Shown here: positions 24,401 to 32,557 of the stretch, piece by piece
Layout of the letters: the number at the start of each line of letters is the position of its first letter
Numbering within the stretch: position 1 is the first letter of the stretch
Assembly: GCA_945952345.1 (NCBI GenBank)
Contig: CAMFIS010000018.1
Coordinates: 1-32,605, forward strand
DNA from: an uncultured Fimbriimonas sp.
GTDB lineage: Bacteria; Armatimonadota; Fimbriimonadia; Fimbriimonadales; Fimbriimonadaceae
DNA: 32,605 nt
Direction of reading: 5' to 3'
The notes under the pieces: generated by a model
Databases searched by the model: none
Seen by the model: only the letters and a program-made list of their open reading frames with translations
What the model was told of the DNA's origin: nothing
Program-made: the position numbers and the translations under genes

Positions 24401-26240
24401 TTTCCCCGTCAGTAAGTTTCAGGCGATTGCTCCGGCCCTTTCGAACGTCAACCTTTTCGTCGATCGTGCTTCGTTCCATGCGGTCGGAACGCGCGAGAAA
24501 CCCAACCTAACCGGTGATATCCAAGCGACGGCGGGCTTCACACCCGACGGACGCGGCGTACAAATGGGCATCCTCGCATCGAAGCTCAAGATCAAGTCCG
24601 ACTTCTCGGCTAAGCCGGGAGGCAATGGGGAGGACGATGCTATTTTAGTGGCATCGAACGGAACCTTTTCGTTCAACTCTATCGATGGAAACTATAACGG
24701 AAGTCTGTTCTTAGGCAAAGACTTCACACCGAAAGATTCATCGAAAGTACAGGCTCATGTCGCGTTGGATGGCCCTCGAGATCTGCTTCCCTTCTTCCAT
24801 CAATTCGATGGCCTTACCCTTGGAAAGCAAGGCGCGAACCTCTCAGGTGCAATCGACATCAGCAACACGTACCGCGAGCCGTTGATTAGCGGCAACCTGA
24901 ATCTCGTCGCCGATTCGATCCAGTACGTCCAGGAGCAGCCGCTCATTGGACGCCCCATCGATCTCGCCTTGCAAGATATTCAGTCATCGATCATCTTCGA
25001 GCCGGACACAAAGAACAAGAAGAATGTTGCGCATTTCAAGACAAATTTAGGTTCGAACTATTCCGCGCGGGACCCGAAGGATGCGACGCTCGGTACGGTT
25101 GCTATCGATGCAAAGGTTCCATTCGACATATGGGATCATCGGCCACTCGACATTGTTAACGGCACTGTCACAGCCAACCGATTTGGAATTTACCAATCGT
25201 TCCCGCAGGGCGCGTATGTTCGCGGCATCATCGACACCGCCCAAGCTCCAATCAAGATCGAAGGTCCAATCGACAAGCCCAAGATCTCCGGCAACATCTA
25301 CTTCGATGGCGTCAAGACAATATTGCCTACCCTGAATCCGAAGACAAGTTCAGACCAGCCGAGCAACTTCGATCCGACGTTCGATCTGAAGTTCTTCAGC
25401 GAATCACCCATGAACATCAAGTCGTCGGTGGCAGAGCTCAACGTCGATGGGAAGGGGTCGCTTCGGGGCAGCCTTTCGAACATCAAGGCCGACGGCAGTC
25501 TTACGGTCGAGAGCGGTTCGCTGAATCTGCCCGGTGGCATCCTGAAGCTGTCACAAGATGGCTCGATCGACCTTCGGTATGAGAACACGGCGTTCAACAA
25601 CAAGGCTCAGCTGCTGGCCAACCTCCACGGCGAAACGTCGCTAACCGCCCTCAAGAACGGTATCAGTCCGGAGCGGTACGACATCTTTGTCGACATCAAG
25701 GGCGATCTCCTTTCCAGTACAGAGGCGCTGCAATTGACGGCTACGAGCCAACCCGGTGACCTCACTCAGGACCGGATCCTGCAGCTTCTGGGACGAACGG
25801 ACCTCTTGACCAACATCCTGCAGTCGGGCGTGAATTCCAGCATTCAGTCGGAGCTGAAGGATGCCTTTGTGGGATACGCCATCCCAAGCCTTCTCAGTGG
25901 AGTCACCACCGACATCGCCAAGTCGTTCGGACTCGATTACTTCGGCGTGGACTACAACGCTTTCGAGCAAGCCTCGCTGTCGTTCGTTAAGAACCTGGGA
26001 GCCGGCTTCTACCTTCAAGGTCGACGTCAATTGTTCCAGCCACTTCCGGGTGAACCGCTTGCCTACGACTTCCGAATTGCTTACCGCCCACGGCGGGGTC
26101 CAGACTCTTTGCGAGCCCTTTCGTTCTCCTTCGGAACAGACCAGCTTCGACCCTATAAATTGTCGATCGATTACTCCACCCGCGTGGGGAAAAGAAAACC
26201 ACCGTATCAAACCGCAAAACTGCACGTCCCAAATAAATAA
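21492..26240 (+). CDS. tamB: TamB-like translocation/lipid-transport protein (AsmA-like, DUF490)
   Basis: The 1582-residue protein has one N-terminal membrane anchor (about residues 7-28) and then a very long beta-rich periplasmic body. Its many repeats carry the pattern xGxxxKPxxxG, as in TamB/AsmA bridge-like proteins (GTIQKPDILVKS, GTLAKPKYVGRA, GTMTNPLVQGSF, GPIDKPKISGNI). The C-terminal part has the TamB DUF490 hallmarks, including TSQPGDLTQDRILQLLGR and a terminal region ending in strands like those of outer-membrane partners. TamB works with an Omp85 barrel in assembling surface proteins and moving phospholipid to the outer membrane. The next gene encodes exactly such a barrel, 44 nt downstream. 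It is the first gene of the operon. A possible -10 box (TATCCT/TATAAG, about 21473-21481) precedes it. Confidence 0.9.
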   Translation: MWHIPVRFLVMWAPLAAVTIGGAVYVYECADTFLTPGTGFAMDYTTPGGTLHIECASYSIDLVQQTVYAKKLVIKKEDGTLVAKVPMLVAKGIAVDEGLSPKVQVRDAELWVTRDAKGDIDILKYFAPSQPTGEKKSWQVSVRDTKFHFRDETVPGGVRNELDINSGNIVGLGDNIEGGFNVEALGLAKGQVNFHKEPGLTLITSNGIDGKIEPILRRLRAGQERKLLESIQELKVTDGTFRGDFHMEIREKKPLLFRSQISAQAPSVTWQKYTSDHIDFRGVVTENGLDGRLLAGYKGAKVDADGVLSYGPKVDFGGNIKASGVTPATLASLNIKLPKEVSFQDAKTSGALTYRDRVVGWSGPAIITKPQGFGLKAPVIEADIGLQNQQLIAKVKPVAIGNTVVSANVGYNLKSQAIVGTLSTPDAHGGDFAQWLPKELQGSHGQVAAVIDGTIQKPDILVKSSIDPKIKLSDRTLEFNKADLVLRFDGQKFHLDRATINDPSGSFVATGDIDFKKGINVKVVANSVDLEKLVSNTSGLVDLQAQITGTLAKPKYVGRAQGFGVTYEGLPGKVLAVASNFAGDQDSLRLTQIEAMKGASQITGNLGIGLSNQTLSGLFAVKGIDVRDLYDGPVGGVLDLNDITVAGTMTNPLVQGSFDAKKILAYNYAIDSASGFVNYDGEKFHLSRGMASFAKGTISDITGDISAKTRSGKLLGNFSKIDLNDVTQSALQPVQENDGGSKHPAISSQIAIKGSSSGNFDVGITNGAFTSFMSKGRVDDVLLNKAFIGSGEWDAGFDGQAWSLNAFIGSLDDYFRIDNGTYKPETKEIGGEFLSYKVPIEDVLLAAEPSLNLSAENLDKLHLFKGKLGSVMQFSGTTSNLTVEIPEFEVSSIKLGDTELGNFSVTGTYANKDLTLKNGLLVGPKTTKVPIPLIGIIKVPEDLAVPNGTAKLDGTIKDSGEIDLTGSLFGFPVSKFQAIAPALSNVNLFVDRASFHAVGTREKPNLTGDIQATAGFTPDGRGVQMGILASKLKIKSDFSAKPGGNGEDDAILVASNGTFSFNSIDGNYNGSLFLGKDFTPKDSSKVQAHVALDGPRDLLPFFHQFDGLTLGKQGANLSGAIDISNTYREPLISGNLNLVADSIQYVQEQPLIGRPIDLALQDIQSSIIFEPDTKNKKNVAHFKTNLGSNYSARDPKDATLGTVAIDAKVPFDIWDHRPLDIVNGTVTANRFGIYQSFPQGAYVRGIIDTAQAPIKIEGPIDKPKISGNIYFDGVKTILPTLNPKTSSDQPSNFDPTFDLKFFSESPMNIKSSVAELNVDGKGSLRGSLSNIKADGSLTVESGSLNLPGGILKLSQDGSIDLRYENTAFNNKAQLLANLHGETSLTALKNGISPERYDIFVDIKGDLLSSTEALQLTATSQPGDLTQDRILQLLGRTDLLTNILQSGVNSSIQSELKDAFVGYAIPSLLSGVTTDIAKSFGLDYFGVDYNAFEQASLSFVKNLGAGFYLQGRRQLFQPLPGEPLAYDFRIAYRPRRGPDSLRALSFSFGTDQLRPYKLSIDYSTRVGKRKPPYQTAKLHVPNK

Positions 26241-26267
26241 CGCAGGTACATTTAATGTGTTTGCCCA

Positions 26268-26274
26268 GGGAGGA
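26268..26274 (+). promoter_or_regulatory. Shine-Dalgarno GGGAGGA of the bamA gene
   Basis: GGGAGGA lies 10 nt before the GTG at 26285 and supports that non-ATG start, which also gives a clean signal peptide. Confidence 0.6.
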
Positions 26275-26284
26275 CTGAAGTTTA

Positions 26285-28117
26285 GTGCTGGCTCGAGTAG
26301 GAAGTGTCGCGTGTCTTATGTTTATGGCGGTTGCCGCCCACGCGCAAGATTCAGGGAAGATTGACGATATCACCATTCGAGGCAATAAACGAGACTCAAG
26401 TTTCGCAATCAAATCCACGATGAGGGTGAAAGAGGGTCAACTCCTCAATGTCGGAGCTCTCAAAGACGATGTCCAACGCATCCGCGACATGGGCTGGTTT
26501 GCAAAGGTGGACTACACCACCACACCTGTCACGAGCGCGGCCGGGAATACCTGGAAGGTCACGATCGATGTTCAGGAATATGAAGTCGTTCGTGAAGTCG
26601 CCATCGTTGGCAACTCGGCGATCAAGACCGAAGAACTCCTGAAGCTGGTCACGTTCCGCCCACCCGCAAATGCAAAGGAAGAAGACCTCAAGCCGTTTAA
26701 CAACTCGGACCTGAAGCCAACCGCCGACGCAATCCAGAAGCTGTACGCCGAAAAGAAGCTGTTTGGACAGGTCGAAGGCGTCGGTCCCGACCAGTACCAC
26801 CCGAGCACGGTCGTCATCAAAATCAAAGAGTTGATGGTCAACTCGGTGACCGTGAAGGGCAATTTCGCGACCAAGCCATCCGTTTTTAATAAACTCATCA
26901 AGACCAAGCCGGGCGAGCCGTTCAGCATGGACAAGTGGCAACGCGACTACAACCGTATCATGACCACGAACTGGTTTGAGAAGGTGAACCCAAGCTTGCC
27001 AACAACTGCGGAGCAAGACGAAGGCAGCGTCGACCTGGTGATGAACCTGGACGACGCGCACACGGGTCTTTTCAACGCTGGCGTGGTGTTGGACCCGCAG
27101 AACTCACTCGCGGGTGCGGTCAGCTACTCGGACTCCAACTTCATGGGTTCGGGCCAGACGATTGGCTTCAACTACACCCAGGCCACGAAGGGCTTTGGCG
27201 GATCGGTTAGCCTTGACTATGCGAACCCCTTCGTCGATAGCAACGATACGTCGTTCCGCGCTTCGATCTACGACCGACTGATTTTTCACTTTACCAACGG
27301 TCTCGGTACCTCGACGACGAACTCGTCGAGCCAATACCAGGAGCGACGAACAGGTGCCACGATGGCGTTCACTCGGCCCGTCAGCGAACGACAATCGTTC
27401 GGACTTGCTTCAAGGTTTGAGCGCATCAACGTTCAAAATGCAAGCAGCGCGACGGTCAACGGTCCGGTTCCTTACGTACAGCAGGACGGCGAAGTTGGTT
27501 CGTTCGGACTGAGCTCGATCACGAATCGCCGAGACTTCGACTTCGATCCCGCCAAGGGCACGTACCTTCGAGTCGATCTCGAACCCGGCTACTCGGTCAT
27601 CCGACCGGTCTCGACGGTTCCGCCCGATGCTCGACAGGTGAAGGAAGGTCGATACGCGTTTGTGAAGCTGGGCTTCGATCTCCGAACCTATTACACACCG
27701 AACAAGAAGCCACGATCCGATAAGGACCTTTCGCGAGACGTCTTTGCACTTCGATTGAAAGGCGGCACGGTTTCGGGAACTGTTCCGTTCTTTGAGCAGT
27801 ACTTTGCAGGTGGCAACGATTCCGTTCGTGGCTACAACGAAGACCGATTCTGGGGCCGAAACATGGTGGTTGCGACGTTTGAGTATCGCAAACCAATCCA
27901 AGAGCAATTCAGCCTCGTTACGTTCTTCGACTACGGCGGAGCATGGGGCGGCTACTCGGGCGTGAAGGATTTTGAGCAGAGCGTGAATGCGAAATTCCAC
28001 TACGGTTACGGCGTCGGTATCCGATTCCGAACTCCGTTGGGTCCGATTCGACTCGACTATGCGTTTAACGATCAAGGCAGTTCGCGTGCGCACTTCATGA
28101 TCGGTACAAGTTTCTAA
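26285..28117 (+). CDS. bamA: Omp85 outer-membrane assembly protein, BamA/TamA type
   Basis: The 610-residue protein has a signal peptide cleaved near Ala20. Three POTRA domains follow (about 24-100, 101-184 and 185-258), then a 16-stranded-type beta-barrel from about residue 260. The barrel holds the L6 motif VRGY (514-517) and ends in Phe, the usual beta-signal. Omp85 proteins fold beta-barrel proteins into the outer membrane. E. coli BamA has five POTRAs and TamA has three, so POTRA number alone suggests TamA. The downstream skp-lpxD-lpxC order is the classical bamA context, and a tamB-like gene lies immediately upstream. This protein may serve both roles in a lineage with one Omp85. It starts with GTG 26285, 44 nt after the tamB stop. 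Confidence 0.92.
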   Translation: MLARVGSVACLMFMAVAAHAQDSGKIDDITIRGNKRDSSFAIKSTMRVKEGQLLNVGALKDDVQRIRDMGWFAKVDYTTTPVTSAAGNTWKVTIDVQEYEVVREVAIVGNSAIKTEELLKLVTFRPPANAKEEDLKPFNNSDLKPTADAIQKLYAEKKLFGQVEGVGPDQYHPSTVVIKIKELMVNSVTVKGNFATKPSVFNKLIKTKPGEPFSMDKWQRDYNRIMTTNWFEKVNPSLPTTAEQDEGSVDLVMNLDDAHTGLFNAGVVLDPQNSLAGAVSYSDSNFMGSGQTIGFNYTQATKGFGGSVSLDYANPFVDSNDTSFRASIYDRLIFHFTNGLGTSTTNSSSQYQERRTGATMAFTRPVSERQSFGLASRFERINVQNASSATVNGPVPYVQQDGEVGSFGLSSITNRRDFDFDPAKGTYLRVDLEPGYSVIRPVSTVPPDARQVKEGRYAFVKLGFDLRTYYTPNKKPRSDKDLSRDVFALRLKGGTVSGTVPFFEQYFAGGNDSVRGYNEDRFWGRNMVVATFEYRKPIQEQFSLVTFFDYGGAWGGYSGVKDFEQSVNAKFHYGYGVGIRFRTPLGPIRLDYAFNDQGSSRAHFMIGTSF

Positions 28118-28137
28118 ATAGGAAAAGCAACAAAAAC

Positions 28138-28782
28138 ATGAACAAATCATATTGGACCGGTTTTCTTTCCGGCACAACAGTACTTGGGCTCGGAATGACG
28201 GCGCTTCTTGCCGGCAGCGGTTTCCAGAATAACAGCACGAAGATTGGCGTCGTGGACTCCAACGCGGTCATTCAGGCCGTGGCCATCTCAAAGAATTTGG
28301 TCGAGCAGGAAAAGAACCTTCGAACGGACCGAGAGACGGTCGTTCAGTTCTTGCAGCGATATCCGGTCATGAAGAAAGAAGACGCCGAAAAGTTCAAGGA
28401 CTTGACATTGAAGGCGACCAAAACGGATGCGGACAAGAGCGAGTTGCAGCGTTTGACGACGGCGGCTCAGGATGCCCAGAAGAAGTTTAAGGACCTTGAA
28501 CTTAAGTCCAGCCCCACGGCGGACGAACTGAAGGCCCTGGACGACTATCGCAACCGACAAAACGAGATGGGTGAGTACCTCAACAATCTCGTGAAGGATA
28601 TGCAGAAGGACCTGGCCGACCAGCACGACAAGAACCAAGACGTCGTCTACAAGGCATTTAAGGCTGGACTTGAGGATGTTGGCAAGCGGCAAGGTTTCAC
28701 GGTGGTACTCGACAAGAACCTCGCACCCTACGGCGCAAACGACATCACGAACGACACGACGACCGTGGCCACGAAGAAATGA
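28138..28782 (+). CDS. Skp/OmpH-like periplasmic chaperone, copy 1
   Basis: The 214-residue protein has an N-terminal signal or anchor helix (WTGFLSGTTVLGLGMTALLAGSGF). It then shows the Skp beta-strand entry IGVVDSNAVIQ, a long charged coiled-coil region (about residues 55-185), and a C-terminal strand GFTVVLDKNLAPYGANDIT. Skp trimers hold unfolded outer-membrane proteins between two long helical arms, and its gene normally sits next to bamA, as here. AGGAAA precedes the ATG. The stop codon overlaps the start of copy 2 (ATGA), so the two are translationally coupled. The two copies share GSGFQNNSTK, GVVD and YGANDI, evidence of a tandem duplication. Confidence 0.88.
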   Translation: MNKSYWTGFLSGTTVLGLGMTALLAGSGFQNNSTKIGVVDSNAVIQAVAISKNLVEQEKNLRTDRETVVQFLQRYPVMKKEDAEKFKDLTLKATKTDADKSELQRLTTAAQDAQKKFKDLELKSSPTADELKALDDYRNRQNEMGEYLNNLVKDMQKDLADQHDKNQDVVYKAFKAGLEDVGKRQGFTVVLDKNLAPYGANDITNDTTTVATKK

Positions 28783-29417
28783 GAGAAGGACGCTTCGCTT
28801 GGTCGGGTTGGATCGCTGCCGCTGCCATCGCGGGAGTGATGGTGGGCAGCGGCTTCCAAAATAACTCGACCAAGCTAGGCGTCGTCGATCTCTATGGCGT
28901 CATCGACAAGTCTGAGATTGGCAAGAAGACAAAGACGAACTTCGATGACATGAAGAAGGCCCGGGAGTCGATCCTGGAATTCATCGATCAATACCGGATC
29001 CTCACCTTGGAGCAGGCGAACCGGTTTCGTGAGCTCACTCTTAAGAAGGATCGGACCAAGCCGGAAGATGCCGAGCTGGATCGACTGAAAGCCGATATCA
29101 TCGCGACGAGCAAGAAGTCGCAAGAGCTCGCCACCAAGGCGAACCTCACGCCGGAAGAGCGAACGATGATCGACGAATATTCTCGTCGAAGTTCGATCAT
29201 CAATGACCTGTCGAACCGATGGCTCCGCGAGTTTGCCGACGAGATGAAGCAGTGGTCCGACGAGCGAAAAGACGAGAATTATCAGCGGGCCCGTGCGGCG
29301 GTTAATGAAGTCGCAGCGAAGGATGGATATACAATGATATTTGAGGGCACCGTCGCGTTGTACGGCGCCAACGATATCTCCGATCCGACCTTGGCCGCGA
29401 TGAATGCGAAACCTTAG
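28779..29417 (+). CDS. Skp/OmpH-like periplasmic chaperone, copy 2
   Basis: The 212-residue paralogue has the same plan as copy 1: an N-terminal hydrophobic helix, GSGFQNNSTKLGVVDLYGVIDKSE, a charged helical arm (about 55-175), and a closing strand YTMIFEGTVALYGANDIS. It overlaps copy 1 by 4 nt and itself overlaps the next gene by 14 nt. The helical arms have diverged strongly from copy 1, while both ends are conserved. The two may therefore form mixed trimers or have different clients. An extra C-terminal tail is rich in Ala, Met and Asn. Assignment rests on the Skp-like fold pattern and position. Confidence 0.85.
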   Translation: MREGRFAWSGWIAAAAIAGVMVGSGFQNNSTKLGVVDLYGVIDKSEIGKKTKTNFDDMKKARESILEFIDQYRILTLEQANRFRELTLKKDRTKPEDAELDRLKADIIATSKKSQELATKANLTPEERTMIDEYSRRSSIINDLSNRWLREFADEMKQWSDERKDENYQRARAAVNEVAAKDGYTMIFEGTVALYGANDISDPTLAAMNAKP

Positions 29418-30441
29418 CTATCTCCTTGTATTAGCGATCGCGATGGGCTGTAGTCCAGCCCGTGAGCAGGTGTTTGTCGACATCGACCTCGTGCCGCTCA
29501 GCTCTCTCAAGACCGAAAAAACGCCTGTACCCGTTCTTGATTTCAAAGGACTTTCGTCGGAGTCGAAGTCGATTCCGGGCCAGTCGGCCATCGAAGTCGA
29601 AAATTTGCGAGGGGATCAGAAAAAGAAACTGCAAGAAGAGGTCGAGCGAGAAACGCAAACTGCGATCGCGACCATCACCACGCGATTGCAGGACTACTAC
29701 CAACGAGATATCGACGAGTTCTTCAAGGCTGAATCCGCCAAGTTGGGGCCGATGAAGGATTCGCTCAACATCGAATATCTCAACAAGATGCGGTCGATCT
29801 TCGAAGAATCGGCTAAGAAGCGGGGTCCACTCTTAACGCGCTTCGTTTTCCTGACGGAGTTCCCGCCTCCGCTAAGCAAATCGATTCCTCCCGATTCTCC
29901 CGATATTTCGGCCCCGGCGAAAAGGCGAACGGATGAAACGCGCGATCTCCAACGACAAATCAACGCGATCGACACGGAGTACGAGAAGGCACTCGTCGAA
30001 TTGGATGAAAGTCACCAGAACAAATTGGCGGGAGAAGCCGATGCGATCAATGGTCGGCTGAAGGACAAGCAGAAGGAGATCAATAATCGGGCGCAGGCCG
30101 AGGCTTCGCAGTTGGTGCGAAGATTTAGTTCCGGTTTAACCGGACGCATCTTCAGCAAGTACACTTTCCAACTGCCGGCAACTCCAACAAAAACGGCGAA
30201 CTTCCCGACGATTCAGGCTCAATCCGAGGTTCCGCGGGTACCTTTTGACAGAACGCTGGCGGGCAAAGAGACGAAAGAGTTGGTCGAGCGCGAACTCGAC
30301 GCGTTTTTGGAGTTGAATCGGTACGAGCGAACGCCCATAAAAACCGGGGTCCGAGACGTCACACAGGAATTTATTGAATGGAGAAAGAATCTAAAGTCTG
30401 GACACTGGGAGAGCTGGCAGAAATCCTCCAAGCTGAATTAG
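29404..30441 (+). CDS. Coiled-coil periplasmic lipoprotein, unknown
   Basis: The 345-residue product starts MRNLSYLLVLAIAMGCSP. Cys16 follows an imperfect lipobox (A-M-G-C), so a lipoprotein is likely, or else a Cys-containing signal peptide. The body is highly charged and coiled-coil, especially residues 60-125 and 175-245 (DQKKKLQEEVERETQ, TRDLQRQINAIDTEYEKAL, RLKDKQKEINNRA). A Pro-rich linker separates the coils. It sits between the Skp copies and lpxD and overlaps both neighbours (14 nt upstream, 64 nt downstream). A third Skp-like or envelope-tethering role is plausible from context, but I recognise no family. Its C-terminus is read from the same DNA as the first 21 codons of lpxD in another frame. 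Confidence 0.75.
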   Translation: MRNLSYLLVLAIAMGCSPAREQVFVDIDLVPLSSLKTEKTPVPVLDFKGLSSESKSIPGQSAIEVENLRGDQKKKLQEEVERETQTAIATITTRLQDYYQRDIDEFFKAESAKLGPMKDSLNIEYLNKMRSIFEESAKKRGPLLTRFVFLTEFPPPLSKSIPPDSPDISAPAKRRTDETRDLQRQINAIDTEYEKALVELDESHQNKLAGEADAINGRLKDKQKEINNRAQAEASQLVRRFSSGLTGRIFSKYTFQLPATPTKTANFPTIQAQSEVPRVPFDRTLAGKETKELVERELDAFLELNRYERTPIKTGVRDVTQEFIEWRKNLKSGHWESWQKSSKLN

Positions 30442-31418
30442 TTGGCCCGGCGGACTTTGTGATCGAGGCACCGGCTACTTCGGCTTCAAACAATCCCCGA
30501 GGTCTGGCGTTCGCCGAAGCCAAGGACTATTTAGCCGAAGCTGAAACCAGCGGTGTTGGTGCGGTGATCGTGCCCGAATCTGTCGATTCATTCCCCAAGC
30601 CGATCCTACGACACAAGCGACCCAGAGCAGCGTTCGGCCACTTGCTGCATCTTTTCAACCGACCTTACTTGCGGCACGACGGAGTCCACCCAACGGCGGT
30701 TGTCGATCCCACGGCCAGTGTGGACGCTTCGGCGGCAATCGGCCCGTACTGTGTCGTCGAAGCAGGATCGACGATTGGTGCGAAGGTGAACCTGATGGCG
30801 TTCTGCTATGTGGGTGAGAACTGCCACGTCGGAGAAGGCTCGACCCTCATGCCCCATGCGACGCTGCTACGTGATGTCACTCTCGGGAAAAGGTGCGAAA
30901 TTGGCCCTAGCGCGGTGTTGGGCCACGCAGGATTTGGATACTACTGGGATGGCGAGAAGCAGGTTCACGTCCCTCAGGTTGGGGGCGTCGAGTTGGGGGA
31001 CCATGTCGACGTTGGCGCACTCACGGCCATTGATCGGGCCACGGCCGATACCTCCAGAATTGGAGACGGCAACAAGTTCGATAACCTCGTTCAGGTTGGT
31101 CACAACGTCACGATTGGAAAGCATGGCGTCTTTGCCAGCCAGGTTGGAGTGGCGGGCAGTACGACGATCGGCGATCGCATTATGGTGGGTGGGCAAGCAG
31201 GTTTTGCCGACCACGTGACAGTCGGTGACGACGTCATTCTAGCTGGTCGGGCCGGTGTGATGGGGGAGTTGATGGAGCCGGGCATGTATGGGGGGGCGCC
31301 GTGTATGCCGATACGGACCTTTCACCGCGTGAATACGATCGTTCCCGATCTGCCAAACGTCATGAAGCGCATCAAGGCGCTTGAAAAGAAAATCGAGGAG
31401 TTGGAGTCCAAACCATGA
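30378..31418 (+). CDS. lpxD: UDP-3-O-(3-hydroxyacyl)glucosamine N-acyltransferase
   Basis: LpxD adds the second acyl chain in lipid A synthesis, using acyl-ACP and UDP-3-O-acyl-glucosamine in the cytoplasm. The 346-residue product has the N-terminal uridine-binding domain (TLGELAEILQAELVGPADFVI). A left-handed beta-helix of hexapeptide repeats runs from about residue 104 to 295 (HPTAVVDPTASVD, GDNKFDNLV-like turns, IGDRIMVGGQAGF). The catalytic His is His242 in DNLVQVGHNV. A C-terminal helix ends EKKIEELESKP. Length matches the family (about 340). The start lies 64 nt inside the upstream gene; no later Met would keep the TLGELAE segment, so the long overlap is genuine. It overlaps lpxC by ATGA. 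Confidence 0.96.
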   Translation: MEKESKVWTLGELAEILQAELVGPADFVIEAPATSASNNPRGLAFAEAKDYLAEAETSGVGAVIVPESVDSFPKPILRHKRPRAAFGHLLHLFNRPYLRHDGVHPTAVVDPTASVDASAAIGPYCVVEAGSTIGAKVNLMAFCYVGENCHVGEGSTLMPHATLLRDVTLGKRCEIGPSAVLGHAGFGYYWDGEKQVHVPQVGGVELGDHVDVGALTAIDRATADTSRIGDGNKFDNLVQVGHNVTIGKHGVFASQVGVAGSTTIGDRIMVGGQAGFADHVTVGDDVILAGRAGVMGELMEPGMYGGAPCMPIRTFHRVNTIVPDLPNVMKRIKALEKKIEELESKP

Positions 31419-32230
31419 TCGTGCAGCGAAAAACGGTGGCCGCGAGCGCGCAATTTCAGGGCCTTGGATTGCATTCAGGTGTTGCGGTCACGGTCGACGT
31501 TCATCCGGGAGAATCGGGAATCCGGTTTCGCCTCGGCGAGCAGGTTATCGAAGCCATTCCAGCGAATGTATCCGACACGACGCGCTGCACCTCGTTGGGC
31601 CCGATCCGAACGATCGAGCACATCATGTCGGCTCTGGCGGCTCATCAGATCACGGATGCGGAGATCGAATTGACGACTCCCGAGTTGCCGGGATTGGATG
31701 GCAGCGCGCGGGAATACTGGCGTGGACTTGGGGCCGTGGGTTCGCTTGATATTGGCGAGTACGAACTGGACGACATCTACACTCGCCTGTATGTTCAAGC
31801 CGAAGATGGCGTCAAGATTGCGGTCGGAAAAGGTACCGGCCATTGGCGGTTCGATTTCGATTCGGGCGAGCGATGGCCCGGCGCGATGAGCTTCGAATGC
31901 CTCGATATTTTGGCTTCCTACGGCGAAGAGATTTCGCCAGCCCGGACGACGGTCTTTGCGAGTGAGATCGAGATTGCAAAGGCAGCTGGCCTGGGCCAAG
32001 GCCTGGACGAGCATTCGGTGTTGATTCTTGGACCCGAGGGTTACGGTAACCAGCCGAGGTTCCCCGACGAGCCGGCGCGGCACAAACTTTTGGATTTGGT
32101 TGGCGACTTGGCGTTGGCGGGTGTGCCAATTGGGTATCTCAATGTGGTCGCGAGCAAGAGCGGACACCGCCGCAATGTTGAGATGGCGGCGCTGATCTAC
32201 GAGGCGGTCCGAGCCTCTAACCGAACTTAA
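31415..32230 (+). CDS. lpxC: UDP-3-O-acyl-N-acetylglucosamine deacetylase
   Basis: LpxC is the zinc-dependent deacetylase that commits the cell to lipid A synthesis. All key residues are visible in the 271-residue product: TIEH with catalytic Glu68 and zinc ligand His69, and HKLLDLVGDL with zinc ligands His223 and Asp227. His251 in SGHRRN is the likely general acid. GLDGSA and ARTTVF are also conserved. It is shorter than E. coli LpxC (305) and is not fused to FabZ, as it is in Bacteroidetes. It starts within the lpxD stop (ATGA overlap), so the two are translationally coupled. No lpxA or fabZ follows before the contig end. Confidence 0.96.
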   Translation: MIVQRKTVAASAQFQGLGLHSGVAVTVDVHPGESGIRFRLGEQVIEAIPANVSDTTRCTSLGPIRTIEHIMSALAAHQITDAEIELTTPELPGLDGSAREYWRGLGAVGSLDIGEYELDDIYTRLYVQAEDGVKIAVGKGTGHWRFDFDSGERWPGAMSFECLDILASYGEEISPARTTVFASEIEIAKAAGLGQGLDEHSVLILGPEGYGNQPRFPDEPARHKLLDLVGDLALAGVPIGYLNVVASKSGHRRNVEMAALIYEAVRASNRT

Positions 32231-32421
32231 GCTGCTTTCTGATTTCCGCCGAATTCGTTTTGGCGGCGAGGAAAGAGCTCAATGACATCGGTCGATCCAA
32301 TAGATTGCGGGGCATGCGTGAGCGTCAGCTTGTCCTCGGGAGTAACCGGAGACAACTTGTACAGCAAGGTGTAAATCCCTACGGCGCCAACGACGTAGCC
32401 CAGCACGAGTGGTACGAGCAT
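32227..32421 (-). CDS. Small membrane protein (64 aa), possible
   Basis: This ORF encodes one hydrophobic helix (LVPLVLGYVVGAVGIYTLLYKL) followed by a polar tail rich in Thr, Pro and Asn. AAGAGAAG lies just before the ATG at 32421. Its stop codon overlaps that of lpxC (convergent, sharing 2 nt). The open frame continues upstream into the adapter, but any longer protein that starts there (MGSEMCIRDS...) is an artefact. The real gene could still extend beyond the contig. Function unknown. Confidence 0.5.
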   Translation of the reverse strand: MLVPLVLGYVVGAVGIYTLLYKLSPVTPEDKLTLTHAPQSIGSTDVIELFPRRQNEFGGNQKAA

Positions 32422-32557
32422 CACTTCTCTTATTGGCCAAATCGCACATTTTCTCCAACGTGGAAATACCAGTTCAGGTTGGAGATGCAAAAACCTCACA
32501 CACTTCTTTAGGAATTCGACGCTAAGCCCTAAAGGATTTTCTGAACCGCCCGATATG

